From the NCBI GenBank assembly GCA_026027325.1, contig JAMSLZ010000015.1, positions 627,854-691,853 on the forward strand: 64,000 bases of DNA. Reading direction: 5' to 3'. Both the position numbers and the translations under genes were made by a program. Within the stretch, counting starts at the first letter, position 1, and each line of letters starts with the position of its first letter. The notes below the pieces were generated by a model that saw only the letters and a list, made by a program, of their open reading frames with translations, ran no database searches and was not told where the DNA came from. The DNA comes from Actinomucor elegans (Eukaryota > Mucoromycota > Mucoromycetes > Mucorales > Mucoraceae). Positions 1 through 11,159 of the stretch are shown piece by piece.

Positions 1-1464
1 AATGTTTCGATACCTTCAGCAAATATCATATCATAAATTCTAAACACTGTATCCAAGGGAAACTTGAATGCAAATAGCGTACTGAACCACTGATAAGCAT
101 ATGCATTGGACCGCACACCATGGGCTTGAAAATGTCTTTGAATATGAGGTAAATGGTCAGCTACTAGGCCTTCTAATTGATATAATCTCTGTGATAATAG
201 TTCAGATTGAGGTAAAAAGTGACCTCTCAAATGGTACTTGTTCATCAATTGCACCAATACACAAAAAGCCTCTTCTTCGGGCATCTAGTTTACACAAAAC
301 TAAATACATAAAGTCTAGACAAACCAAACAAAACTTACATTTAAAAGTAATGGACCTGTAATATGCAATAGTCCTTGGCTGTAGCCTACTTCAGTATCAT
401 ATAAAGAATAAGCCTTTACTACGTTAAACAAAGCGTCCTGTCCTTCTTGAGCAACAAAGTAATCATGACTGATAAAAGAAGCCTTGGGTAAGTCGCGTGC
501 AATCGCCTTTTCATACACAGATTCTTCTTTGAGTAACTGCATATACTGTTCTTCCAGTTTCACGTTTTTACTCTTTGCAAATAACTGCCAAATCATGCCA
601 CGTAGTGTAGGTGGAATACCACGTTGAATATGATGTGATAATACTTTGGGCTCTGACTTGGCTACACCTGTAAAATCTGAAATAACTTTGGACCAAAATT
701 CTGTTTAGGAGGTAATAGGAGATTAGGTTATTATGCTATTCATATCTTGTAATTTTTTTTTTTTTACCCCAGTCTATTTCATCCTCTTGTCCACTATCTA
801 CTGCATCACTTTTGACTCTTTCAAATGAATTTCGAATCTCTTGTGTGGGTGTATCCAATGTTGTGGTGGCTATGGTAGGGGAAGCATCTTTAGATCCTAA
901 TCGGGCCAATAGTAGATCATAATTAGACGCGCTCGATACAAAAGAATGGATCGAGGACATGGTGGAACGATGACTTTGAAGCCTTTTGTGTTGCTTTGGA
1001 TCTTCCTGTTCTTCTGAGTCTGAATCATTATTATGGTTACTTTTAATTAATGACTCTTGTAGTTCATGGATTTGACCATGTATATCCATCATATCCATAT
1101 TCTCTTCCCCTGAAGCATTAGCAACAATAGCAGTATCAGCAGTATCAGCAGCATTAGCAGCATCAGCAGCGGCAGTAGCAGTGATAGGGGTGATTTTGGA
1201 ATCGGTATGATTGGTTTGAGTTACAGTTAAAGCGCGACGACGAGTGGGTATACTAGTAGCAAGCACGTCCTTTTCAGTTGGATGCTCTATGGTAGCAATG
1301 GTATCTATTGAATCATGGCTGCTTTCTCCATCATCCGAGTCCAAAAGTGAGCTTTGGTTGGATCGTATTGTGATAGCGGATCCATTGGTGATGACTGTAT
1401 CTTTATCCATGATGAAACTCTTATTTGTTTCCATCGTAGTGTTGTGTATAGCTGTGTCAGTCAT
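1..1464 (-). CDS. GYP5: Gyp5/EVI5-like TBC-domain Rab GTPase-activating protein (3' end outside window)
   Basis: Rab GAP of the Gyp5 family, which switches off Rab GTPases in secretory and endocytic traffic. Three minus-strand exons, 1464-768, 700-339 and 284-1, join in frame through GT-AG introns of 67 and 54 nt. The first ~230 residues are low-complexity and Ser/Thr/Asp-rich. The TBC domain then begins with EFWSKV and GIPPTLRGMIWQL, continues through IARDLPKASF, the glutamine-finger motif YSQG and, across the second splice, LLLNMPEEEAFCVL, and is followed by the HFQAHGV/WFSTLFA helices. The usual IxxDxxR arginine finger reads IARDLPK, with Lys in place of Arg. The gene leaves the window before the C-terminal region. 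Family assignment is strong; orthology to Gyp5 rather than another EVI5-type GAP rests on the EFW...VLSHHIQRGIP entry segment. Confidence 0.9.
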
Positions 1465-3467
1465 GATAAGGTGGGGTATTTGAGTAAAAGGAGGAAAAGA
1501 AAGGAAACTCTGAACCTTTTTTTTTATATAAAAGATTGAATCCCAGTTGTTTAAACAAAACTTTTTTTAATTAGTATCACGGCAATAAAACAAGCTGCAG
1601 AATACTATATGAATTGTCATTTTGGTGCCTTATCCCCAGTAGCAATGTATTTTACTGGTAACACTTAGTAGAAGATGATATGCATGCGTATTTTTTTTGT
1701 TGGATCACAACATGCAGACTAGTAGCTTTTGTTTGTCATTTTTAGAGTGCATCAAGAAGAAGCTTATTCATAAACGATTGATACTGCTTTTTCTTACTAT
1801 GTAATAAGTTTGGCGCGGATAACATGACTGGGGAACCTCAGTGTTAGATACGAAGTGTTTTACCAAACAGTTAATTTGAGTAACCTCACAAGATCAACAG
1901 ATACTGCAAGGCAGAAACGCATCTAATTTACTACTAGTTATAATACAAGCATACATATTCGTTATACTATAGTTTAATAGGAGGTTGTGATGGACTTAAT
2001 TGCTCATTTTGGACATTTACTCATCTAATGCAATATTCCATCATCGGCCAAAAGTTATGATGGAATGTTATCATATAAAATGTATACGATTAAAGCGCAT
2101 CACGATAATGTAATATAGTTGTTGTTGTTCTTTGCTTAAATAAACGCATCGCTGGATACTGTAGTTTATTTTGAACATGCAGTATTATTCAGATGCCATA
2201 GCTGACCGAGATCGGCTGGAAGAAGAACAAGGATGATTTTCAAATAAACTGCTTCACGCCTATAATTGAATCTCCGTTTTTTTTTTTGCACAGTATGAAG
2301 GCAACATTCCAGAAACATAATCTTTTAGCAAATTTAATTGAGAATATACAATAGTATATAGTCACATTATTTTCATGATTTTATCGTTTAAAATACTTAC
2401 ATTATGATTGTATTTTAATTTCTAGATTTTCAGCAAAGAATATTCCCTGAACTGAGGTCTGTTAATATTTTTTGTTACACGAATGTAGATTAAATTCTGG
2501 ATCAAAATTTTAAGCGAGACCTAATGAAAATTCCGATAATCAACATAATCATAGCAACTGTTAATGGCTTCTTTTTATCTCATTTCTTTAAAGGTATAAA
2601 TGGCAATATACTGATATGTATACAAATTATAAAGGCTATAAGCAATAGAATATGATCCTAGGCCCCACAAAGACAATATTTCAAGTGGCATGTAAAGAAT
2701 AGAGGAAACTTATAATATGTATTATCTTGAATGTCGACCTTTTTTTTTGCAAGTTCCTTACTAGTCATTTAAATCTTCAAAACAGAACCCATGTACTTTA
2801 TGAGTTTAATGTGTCTTGAGAAAAAAAGGGGTTTTATGGCTGTGAAAAAACAAACAGCAAATTCGCACATCATACATATATGTATTAAATCATGAAATGA
2901 AGTGTCGAATAAACTCTACTAGAACTAGCTAAGACGCTTAAATATAAAATATGGTGGTGCTTGTGCGGTCTACTACCATTTTATTTGAAGTTAGCGAAAA
3001 ATAACAAGATTTTGATTTGAAGTGATCGTATTGTCATCTTCATTAAAATCTGTGAGGTTTATTACTGCTATAATATAAACTGGATTTCGTGGATCCTACT
3101 CTTAAATAACAAAAGCATGGTTACCGATTAATATTCATTTGAAGAAACAAAAGCCTAACCCACTATTATGATAGGAATATACAGCTTTATTAGAAAGCCC
3201 ATTTTGCTATTGTTCATAGAAAAAATTTATAATAACCTGTCATCTCGAGTCTAGAGTATAAGAGCTTAATCAATTGAGATTTATTTTAAAAGAACAAAAA
3301 AAAGGTAGATGCACAAGCTCTATCACTCCAGGGGAGGCATCAAGTCCACGCCAAGCGAACGAAGGACGACAAATGAAAAAAGGTACAATCTGTATCTACG
3401 CTAACTGGTTTTCCATGTAAGTAATAGACACTGCAACATTCTTTTTTTTTTTGAATCCGTAAGATTC
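1465..3467. other. AT-rich intergenic spacer
   Basis: About 2 kb upstream of the Rab GAP and downstream of the transposase relic. No reading frame with recognisable protein content on either strand; short A/T runs only. The first ~100 bases upstream of the GAP start presumably hold its promoter, but no clear element is visible. Confidence 0.6.
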
Positions 3468-4900
3468 CTATTTACCACTCTTCACTCCAGGGAATCCAGA
3501 AGCAATTTCATGAGCAATTGGTATAAACTGCGGGAGTACTGCAATCTTTTTTGGCTCTTGCTGCCATCTCACGAAAGTCTGCATCAGACAAGTAAACTTG
3601 ACGAGTAACTGGATTGACAGTGTTTTTCCACCAATCCATCATCCGTTTTGCTGTGCCTAAGTACAGGTTATGCAAAGCATCCACTGTTGTACATCTGATC
3701 AGATCAAAATACTCCAAACGACGGAGCTCGCTATACCGTGTACCGTACATTTGTTCTAAACGCTTTCTATCACCAGTTGTTAATGCTTCCTTCCATTTCA
3801 ATGCTTGCTGCCTGTTCGATTGCCCATCTCTTCGATTCCAAGTAAGATCATCGAGATTTGACGGATCACAAGCCTGTGGACGACCAGACTGACCAAGATA
3901 ACGATCCGAGCATTTATGGCAAGGAATGAACGAATTGAAGGCAGTAAAACCACAAACCTTCTTTACAGCCGGAAGATCACAGTTTACCGACATCAATGCT
4001 GCACGAACAGACCTACCATCACTCAAAATCATACCTTCAAACAACACAAGTAATTCATCAACCATTGGTTTTAAAAAATGATTAATTGAATCCAACTCAG
4101 GTTCCTTTGGCCCAGGCATGATCCCAACAAGAATCAGATTCTCTCTGCGAAACCTTTCTGCTCGAGAGAGGTTATTTACAATAAGATAAATAGCTCCAAC
4201 GGAATAGTTTATCGTCTTGGTGGGTGAAAACCAATCGACATTAAGTGAAAGCATGAGTGATCCAGGTTGAAGAACAAAAGGGTGACCATTCTTCTTGAAG
4301 TCGCTCCAGTAATTGCCGTCAAATACATCAAACAAACTGTCTTTAATTGTTGTTCGACTTCTCCAGTTTTCAATTGCAGATGTGAAGTAAAGACGAGAGA
4401 AAAAGCGCTCAAGAGTAAGTTTTACCGAGTTGTAAATGTATTCTTTTTTTGGTTGTAAACTGCCACTAGGTGCAAAACCTGTCAACTGGTTATGGCATTT
4501 TGTTGGCTTGTATGCAGTGATGATCATATTTTCGCAACGTTTAATAGTACGGCAAACGATAACAGCGTCACAATCGTAAATACAATTGCATCGATCGCAC
4601 ACTACAAAGGTTTTTATAGCTGCAAAATAAAATGTGGGCTTAGTGTTGTTACAGGTTAAGCGTTTTTATCAAATAAATACCTTCAGAAAAAAAAATATGC
4701 TTGAACAACATCTCTGGCAGTGGCAAGCTTGGCAGGGAAACGGAAAGATAGCAGCAACTAGTACAAATATGGCACCGAAAAGCTTGAATAGTATTTCGGC
4801 TGTTGTAAATGAAATGCCATTGTTTTGGAATAATACCATCATGAGATAAGGCAAGACAAGTTCGTCAGTGATATCAATGGAACAAGTGCTTGTTACATCT
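3468..4900 (-). pseudogene. Decayed Tnp2-type (CACTA/EnSpm superfamily) transposase
   Basis: The longest open part is 4602-3508 (364 codons). It starts with a zinc-finger-like Cys cluster (CDRCNCIYDC) and contains the conserved Tnp2 blocks LNVDWFSP, LVGIMPGPKEPELDSINHFL, NCDLPAVKKVCGF, CHKC and VDALHNLYLGTAKR; the Asp residues in NVDW and CDLPA match the catalytic positions of the family. The frame breaks at the AAAAAAG run near 3545: the family-like continuation (PIAHEIASGFPG) lies in another frame, which stops at 3468. Upstream, 4669-4900 carries an N-terminal family-like segment (DELVLPYLMMVLFQ, TAEILFKLF), separated by a possible intron (about 4666-4615) and another frame change. Proteins of this family are usually much longer, so the copy looks dead. 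I found no CACTA terminal repeats. Confidence 0.8.
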
Positions 4901-5293
4901 CGGCATCTTGATATTTTGTTAAATATAATACGATAATCACCAGACTAGTAGCCAAAATTTTTGAGATCATCAATTTTAAAAAGAATACTTAAGAAAAGCA
5001 GGCTACCCGTCTAAGAGAACGGACAATTAGAATCAAAAAAAAAATTATCAGGTAATTTTACTGAACTTACTAGTAATCAGTACTCGATTGAATGCAGAAG
5101 CTCTTGCTTTAACCATTTACTCATGGCATGTTCCAATTTCTTTATAGTACCTCATGTATCCTTGAAGCAGAGAATATAAAGACCAAGTGCATTTTTACAA
5201 AGTTTTAAGCGATTTTTGTTGGGGCAAATATGAAAACCAGTCTCAGTGGCCTCTCTTCTTTCTTTTATAACAATCAAACACGTTTTTCTGAGG

Positions 5294-5333
<40 letters not shown>

Positions 5334-6536
5334 TAAACCCCTTTTGAAAATAAGAAACATAATCATATCACGATTCGTCTTAAAAATGACATTTTTACCA
5401 TCAAACAAATAGATTCAAAGGTGCTAGATATATCACTACCACCACCATTTGTATATTCAGAATGTGCGTTTGATTGGCTGTTAGCCATTAAACATTCATG
5501 CTCCACCTCAAGACTCGCTCAGAATGTTTTGGCTCAAACTTCAAAGTCGTATTGAATTGAGTAAATTGCATTTGATATTTTTGCTTTGTCATGGAGCTTT
5601 CTTTGTTAAATTTAACTTTTCGTTGTTCTCATAACTCGAGTATTTTGTATCAGCAATAATATATAAAAATATGATGACACGCTCGCGAATGTACTGCATC
5701 AACTTTATTAACTAGCTATGCTCCAACAATGCTTTTTTTGTGCTGCACAAAACAAAACTATGAGAAACTTGGGCTTAAAGATATACCTTGGGGGTTTTTT
5801 TTCCAATTAGACATCACTGCATTACTCGGCTGATTTGGGCCTAACACTATATTTGATTGCTAGTACATGGTCAAGATAAAGGACTACACCATTACTGGAA
5901 TCATTATCGAGCTCAAACTTGATTAGTGTACTATAAATTACCAGTATTTCAAGCAAATGAAATCCCTAAACCCATACATTTCTCGACTCATCCTTGTCAA
6001 ATATTATATTGGATTAGTATTCTTTATTGAAATGATGTGCTTCATGTAACAAAACTTTTGTTAAACTTTAGAAAAATCATGTATTGTACCTATCAATAAC
6101 TAAATGTATACTACATGAGTTTTATTCAACCTAGCTTTAACAATCAGTCAATATCTAGGGTGATTTTATCCAGATGTCGCTTATCAGTGTTTCATAATTT
6201 ACTTTGATGAATAAACTCTGCTTCTACTAAAACTTGAATAGTATTCATGTAGAGGATATACTTGAAGAAAAAAAAATATATCATACCACTCATATCTATG
6301 ATATGCATAATATTAACTTGAACCCTCTGAAAAGTAAGTATTAGAAGCAAACAACATTAACTTGTATATAAACTTAACCTCTGTTTCAAGTGTTGTTCCT
6401 GAACGAAAACGATCTACTGGAGTCGATCATGATCGATAAATGAGACATCCACAAGCGTTTTTTGAGCGTTTAGTCACGTGAAATTAACTAATTTTGAACC
6501 ATTATTTTTTAAAAATTGATTTTTTACGCATAGCAA
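4901..6536. other. AT-rich intergenic spacer with a long poly(A) tract
   Basis: No credible gene. The only notable item is the A33 run at 5294-5326, followed by scattered A/T runs. The A33 run could be the scar of a reverse-transcribed insertion, but the sequence 5' of it shows no recognisable retrotransposon or mRNA copy. Confidence 0.5.
5294..5326 (+). repeat. Poly(A) homopolymer, 33 bases
   Basis: Uninterrupted run of 33 A residues on the plus strand, the longest homopolymer I noticed in the window. The 60-codon frame that runs through it is a lysine-run artefact. Confidence 0.9.
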
Positions 6537-6608
6537 GGTTTCATAGTGTAATGGTTATCATATCGGTCTTTGAATCCGGTGATCCGAGTTCGATTCTCGG
6601 TGAGACCT
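6537..6608 (+). tRNA. tRNA-Gln (anticodon TTG)
   Basis: A 72-nt cloverleaf. Acceptor GGTTTCA pairs with TGAGACC (one G-U pair), discriminator base T. The A box region TAGTGTAATGG and the B box GTTCGATTC are present, and the T stem CCGAG/CTCGG is perfect. The anticodon loop CTTTGAA gives anticodon TTG at 6570-6572. The anticodon stem TCGGT/TCCGG has a T-T mismatch next to the loop (positions 31/39) and a wobble at the base. A T-rich run (6609 onward) serves as the pol III terminator. No intron. Confidence 0.93.
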
Positions 6609-6926
6609 CTTCTTTTTTGTATTTACCACATATTATGGTGTGTGTAGCTTTTTGGTGCCTGAAAAGTTAGATCCGAAGTGCATCTGTATTTTGCTTGGCA
6701 ATCATTCTTGAAACGAATCGCGAACATACCTGCAGCATCAGTTTACAAGCTCACTCAGCTGCAAGCAATCATGGGTGCAGAATAAACAGAAGCACAACGG
6801 GTGGAGCTAATAAACTAAACTAGTTTATAAACTAAATAGGAGATTCATGATTGCAGTTGATCCAGTAGTATGTAGATCAAGATTTTTCTTTCTTTACGCT
6901 TTTGTTCCTTTCAAACTTCTTAAAAG
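6609..6926. other. Spacer between tRNA-Gln and the cysteine-rich protein gene
   Basis: Holds the T-rich tRNA terminator at its start and presumably the promoter of the downstream gene. No TATA-like element close to the start codon is obvious and no reading frame of interest is present. Confidence 0.5.
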
Positions 6927-7816
6927 ATGAACCTTTCTCGATTTTTATTGACTCTGAGTTACACACTGCTTCTTTTACAATGGGCATATGCAGCAACAAA
7001 AAACCAAGATTTTGTCGATAACGCAGATCCTGGTCAAGAAGAAGAAAAGCCAACTGACGGTTCATCAAATCACCCTTACGGTATTAATATAAAAATAAAT
7101 ATACATATTTACATAAACATATAAGTCATACTCAACATTGTATGCTAAATTATTCGTAGTGGGTATACCTGTAAGTACATGGAAGATAACAGATAAGAAT
7201 ATAACCGAGAAAGAAGAGGTGTGCACCCAACAATTGGCGTTCTGCACGGTAAGTGACGCCTAGTATGCATATAAATACCGCGTTTGACAGATAGTCCAAT
7301 AGAATGAATGCGGTGGCTCACATTTGGTTACTAAAAAGTAGGTTCATATTAATCATGATACAGTATTAAAAGTTTTTTTTTTTTTTTTTTTTTTCTAGTT
7401 TTTGTAATACAGTGACTATGGCTTGGGATTGTAAATGCCAGGTATTAGGAGCAATATATTCCTGTTATTTTCTGTCAAGGAGATTGACATCTATTTCTCC
7501 TATATAGAATCACGTACCTGATACACCACCATACGCTTGGCCAATAACTGTAGCAGAATGTCAAGGGAAAGAGAACGCGTGCAGCCAAGGATGCACTTAT
7601 GGTACTACTAGAGACTTGTGTTTGAAAGGATGTGGTCGCTATTATCGATGCAATCAAGCGGGTAGTCCAGCTAGTGGACTCAAGGTCGAGAATGAAAACG
7701 ATATGCCTAAATATAACGTAGCAGCAAGCGATAGTTCTGCCAGTAGCTCCTTGATTAAAATAATTTCTTTGTCTAGAAGTATTGTGATGCTTGTAATAAT
7801 AAAGATATGTTTTTGA
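6927..7816 (+). CDS. Secreted cysteine-rich protein, DUF7707-like, probable GPI anchor
   Basis: Five exons, 6927-7080, 7193-7248, 7303-7337, 7399-7441 and 7508-7816, give 198 residues; every splice keeps frame and unites the cysteine motif. An N-terminal signal peptide (NLSRFLLTLSYTLLLLQWAYA) precedes a short acidic stretch. The core has the spacing seen in fungal DUF7707-type proteins: VCTQQLAFC, ECGGSH, TMAWDCKC, then YAWPITVAECQGKENACSQGC and CLKGCGRYYRC. A Ser-rich linker and a hydrophobic C-terminal tail (IVMLVIIKICF) resemble a GPI-attachment signal, so the protein is probably on the cell surface or wall. The 35- and 43-nt exons are small but strongly supported by the motif. Molecular function is not known to me. 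It ends 46 bp from the convergent orphan at 7863-8276. Confidence 0.82.
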
Positions 7817-7862
7817 AACAGTTTATTGAATGTATGTACAGCGAAGAATGAATGAGGAAATG

Positions 7863-8276
7863 TCAGCTTATTCTGCAACAAATACAATGTTCCTCTACTG
7901 AGCCTTGTTGTACAATTCGTTTCCTTTGATTTTGCATAAATTTACTATACTTTATAGTGTCGGTATTGTTTTCTGGCTGACCGGTGCTATGCCGATTTAT
8001 TTTGCTATCATCGACATCCATTAGTATCAATGTGTCTAAACTGGTATCACTCATCCGCCACATGGGTGGTTGTCTATACAGTCCAAAGTGAAGGTCACCT
8101 GCTGTCATTGTACCTTGGTAAGGGTTCGCTATAGCTGGTACGTTATGCCCAAAGATTTCATCATCAAATATTTGTATACGCGCATGCCGTTCAAATGCTT
8201 GATCTAGAATCGATAGATGGCGACTGGATAAACGACGCTGGCTCATGCCATTTGTTGAATACCAGTAACAAGTCAT
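7863..8276 (-). CDS. Hypothetical protein, 137 residues
   Basis: Single-exon frame of unknown function. It is soluble in appearance, with no signal peptide or membrane segment, mixed composition and a Cys cluster at the C-terminus (HCICC). The segment RRLSSRHLSILDQAFERHAR vaguely resembles the first helix of a homeodomain, but no WF.N recognition helix follows, so I do not claim it. It lies 111 bp downstream of the PSD1 stop; that spacer is a pyrimidine-rich tract on the minus strand, as expected of a fungal promoter/5' leader. An in-frame Met eleven codons in is an alternative start. Support is limited to an open frame of 138 codons without a better overlapping gene. Confidence 0.5.
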   Translation of the reverse strand: MTCYWYSTNGMSQRRLSSRHLSILDQAFERHARIQIFDDEIFGHNVPAIANPYQGTMTAGDLHFGLYRQPPMWRMSDTSLDTLILMDVDDSKINRHSTGQPENNTDTIKYSKFMQNQRKRIVQQGSVEEHCICCRIS

Positions 8277-8387
8277 TCTATTAGAAAAAGGTAGGAGAAA
8301 AAGAGAGAAAAGAACAAGAGAAAGAGAAAAAAGCTCCTATTTTATTCCGCGTGATAGCAAGGTCGATCTCCTCTTTTTCCCATGTGT

Positions 8388-9930
8388 TTATTCTTCAATT
8401 TGACCTAAAGCTTCACCCATTTTAATCTTTTGCCCGCTTGTCACCTTGAATTTGAATGACTGAGGCGCTTCAAATACTAAAACTACTGTAGATCCCAGAT
8501 AGAATCCGCCCATTTCATCACCATATCTCAATGCTTTACCGCCTAAAATCTTGCTAGCAGACTTGTAGGTCACTTCAGTATAGGTGCCCAAAGGAATATC
8601 TTCCTTTCGGTTAGTCTTGAGCGCTTCATCAAAGTTGATCTTGATCGATCCTACATTGGTAGCGCCAACTGGAATCATACTAAAGAAACCATACTTCCAT
8701 TTACCCAATAAAGCGACGCGTTCATTCAACACAAACAGATTCTGCAGCAATTTGACAAAATAAGGCGAGACAGAAAAGAGTTCGCCTGCAAAGTGTCTTC
8801 TTGTTTGAACAACCCAATTGGTAGGCGAGTGGAATCGATGGTAATCACCAGGGGCCAAGTACACCACGCAAAAGAACAAGGCATTACCAGGCTTCACCTT
8901 GTGTTCTGCCATATCAGGCTTCACATTAGCCAAATTCATCAATGCGCGTTCATCTTTAGCGCTTGTTTCTTCTGAACAAGCTAAGCCATCAGGGCCCACA
9001 GATGACTCGGTTTTGATTGAATGGCCTTCACTCATCATATCATCTAGTGAGTACTCAATACCATTGACATTGGCAAACTCTTCCTCATCTACAGTCTCCG
9101 CATCACCCAAGATCGCACCCATAATAGGCGATGTAGGTCTTTCATCGTTACCCAATAATGCATCCAAGTTGTACGTAACGCCCTTGATTTGCTCAATCTC
9201 TTTGCCTTGCACAACACCATAGTGCAATACCTTACCGTCACTAGGAGAAACCAGTGTTGCGTCAGCAATAGGTCGAGCCCCTTCCTTCAACTCTCGGTAA
9301 AAGAAAGCAGACAGGTTGGGATACGCATACAAGTCAGGATTCTTCATTTCTTCCAAATTACAGCCAAAGAACCAACTGTACAATTTGAAGCCCATAGGGC
9401 GCAAGGGTTCAGGGATAGTCAGCGAGTTGAACGCACCCCATAAACGTGACATGGATCGAAGAGGTAAAGCGGCCGCTACATGAACCTACAATGAAAACCT
9501 TTAGCCAAACCAATCAATAAAACACAACGCATGCTTCCACTTACCTGCCATGGGCCAGAGGCCACATATTTCTTGCTTTGCCCCAGTTCACGATCTTCAC
9601 GCTCTCTCACTCTACGGTATTGAATGAAGCCAATGACACTGAGCCCAAGCGCAACAGGAATAGGATACCATTTGGTTTCTGTATTATTCCAGCTATCTAC
9701 TAAACGACCTAGAGGTAGATCATTTTAATTTTATTATATACTTGTTGAATGAACAAGGTATAGTAAATACCTAGTAAAGGTTTTTGTTTTTGTTGCTGTT
9801 GTTGTTGTTGTCTAATTGCTGAGGAATGAAAAGATCGGTCGACATGAACAAGTCTAGAAGTATTTAGCAAACGAACACTTGACCGGGCGTACAAGACACC
9901 CGAGGATCGTAAGGGTAACTGAACTACCAT
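8388..9930 (-). CDS. PSD1: Phosphatidylserine decarboxylase, mitochondrial type
   Basis: Converts phosphatidylserine to phosphatidylethanolamine in the inner mitochondrial membrane. Three exons, 9930-9771, 9708-9545 and 9485-8388, encode 473 residues. The start at 9930 gives an Arg/Ser-rich presequence (MVVQLPLRSSGVLYARSSVR) with a Gln run, followed by a membrane segment (WYPIPVALGLSVIGFIQY). The catalytic domain shows PLRSMSRLWG, MGFKLYSWFFG, the substrate-pocket segment APGDYHRFHSP and the self-cleavage motif LGST (in FYLGSTVVLVF) that yields the pyruvoyl group. An acidic insert of ~70 residues sits between GVTYNLDALLG and GNALFFCVVYL. Length fits mitochondrial PSDs. The splice joining SGPWQ to VHVAAALPLRS confirms the intron. 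Confidence 0.96.
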
Positions 9931-11159
9931 TCTGTAATAGTAAAGAATAGAGCCAACAAAAAAAAATGGAGACCCTTCGACTTTCAAGGTAGAAAAAAAA
10001 ATATTTCTAGTCAGCGAAATAGCCAATCAAGACTGTTTCCAGTTGCTTGGAAAGTCAATGCATTAGAAGTAATAGAGCGAGTCCCTTCCAGATCAAACCC
10101 GAATCTTTTACAGATGCAGCAGTTCGATGTGAACATGGTATATTAGCCACATTAAGATTTTTAGTGGAATGAGAACATTAGACCTATACTGAAATACAAT
10201 AGCGTTCTTTATATTTCTCGGTCAGAAACCGAAATTTATCTTTCGGAATCGAAGCCATAGCTGTAGAAAGAAAAAAAAAACAGATATAAGCCCAATAAAA
10301 GTTGTATAAAACTATTCCCTCTTCCCAACCCCGTAAGGTTTGTAAAGCTTTCCAAAAGGGAAACATTTGTTTATAAACAGAGCTCCCAGTGATTCTCTAT
10401 AAAAGTATAAAATAATAATAATTACGCATTGAAAAGAGCACAATCTTTTTCTATATATTTCTCACAGAATTTCCTCAGTCGGTTGTTGCTGTAAAAGAAG
10501 TTGTAAATATGTTGTCCCAAGGTACCATCATGATTGTTCTTTATCTTCGATAACCAATCAACATGTATCAAATGCAGTGGCCAATGAAGTAAGAGTATTC
10601 TTATGTCTTCAACTCAATATTTTTGAAGGAATTTTCTGAACTTTGGATAGCAGATGTAGTATAACACCTGCTTCATTTGAAGCGTAGTTTAAGCGTACAT
10701 CAATCTTATTAAAAGTTTTGTATCATTCAGAATTTAGATTAAAGGATGAGAGCAGTGTTGCTTCTCAGCCATCTTTTGTTTTGAAATATGAGATTAAAGC
10801 TTTTGATCAAATTTTTCAGCAAACTTCAATAATAATTCAAAGTATCAAATTACCATTACCCAAGCAAGAAGTTGGAAAACAACATAATAATGGTAGTGGT
10901 AGTACTAGTGATTTCGGCTTTGTATCTTTTCTTTGGTAATATAAATAACATTTTAGGGACACGACAATTAATATAACTATATTGCCTGAATATAACCATA
11001 TGTACTAGCAGTTTTAATATACATTTTATAGTATCGTAAAACTAGGATTGATTTTCATACATTCATTAATATTAAGAAACTAATGAGCAATAGAAACCTC
11101 CATTCTGAGCATACCCTTTTATTATTACTGTTCACAATAAACTTTCATTACAATAGATT
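9931..11159. other. Intergenic spacer upstream of PSD1
   Basis: Between the PSD1 start and the chitosanase stop. Contains only short frames on either strand (for example a 60-codon minus frame at 10184-10366), without family resemblance. AT-rich, no RNA gene seen. Confidence 0.5.

Noticed and set aside
101..361. Plus-strand frame of 86 codons
   Set aside because: It is the antisense shadow of the Rab GAP TBC exons, whose translation is conserved.
5294..5326. Poly(A) tail of a LINE/SINE or processed pseudogene
   Set aside because: No retroelement frame, mRNA-like sequence or target-site duplication seen next to it.
5230..5412. 60-codon plus frame with a Lys run
   Set aside because: The open frame results from the A33 homopolymer; no family content.
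7863..8276. Homeodomain in the small orphan
   Set aside because: Only the first helix vaguely resembles one; no recognition helix follows.
10184..10366. 60-codon minus frame, with a possible splice acceptor before MASIPKDKF
   Set aside because: Too short, no recognisable motif and no upstream exon that would complete it.
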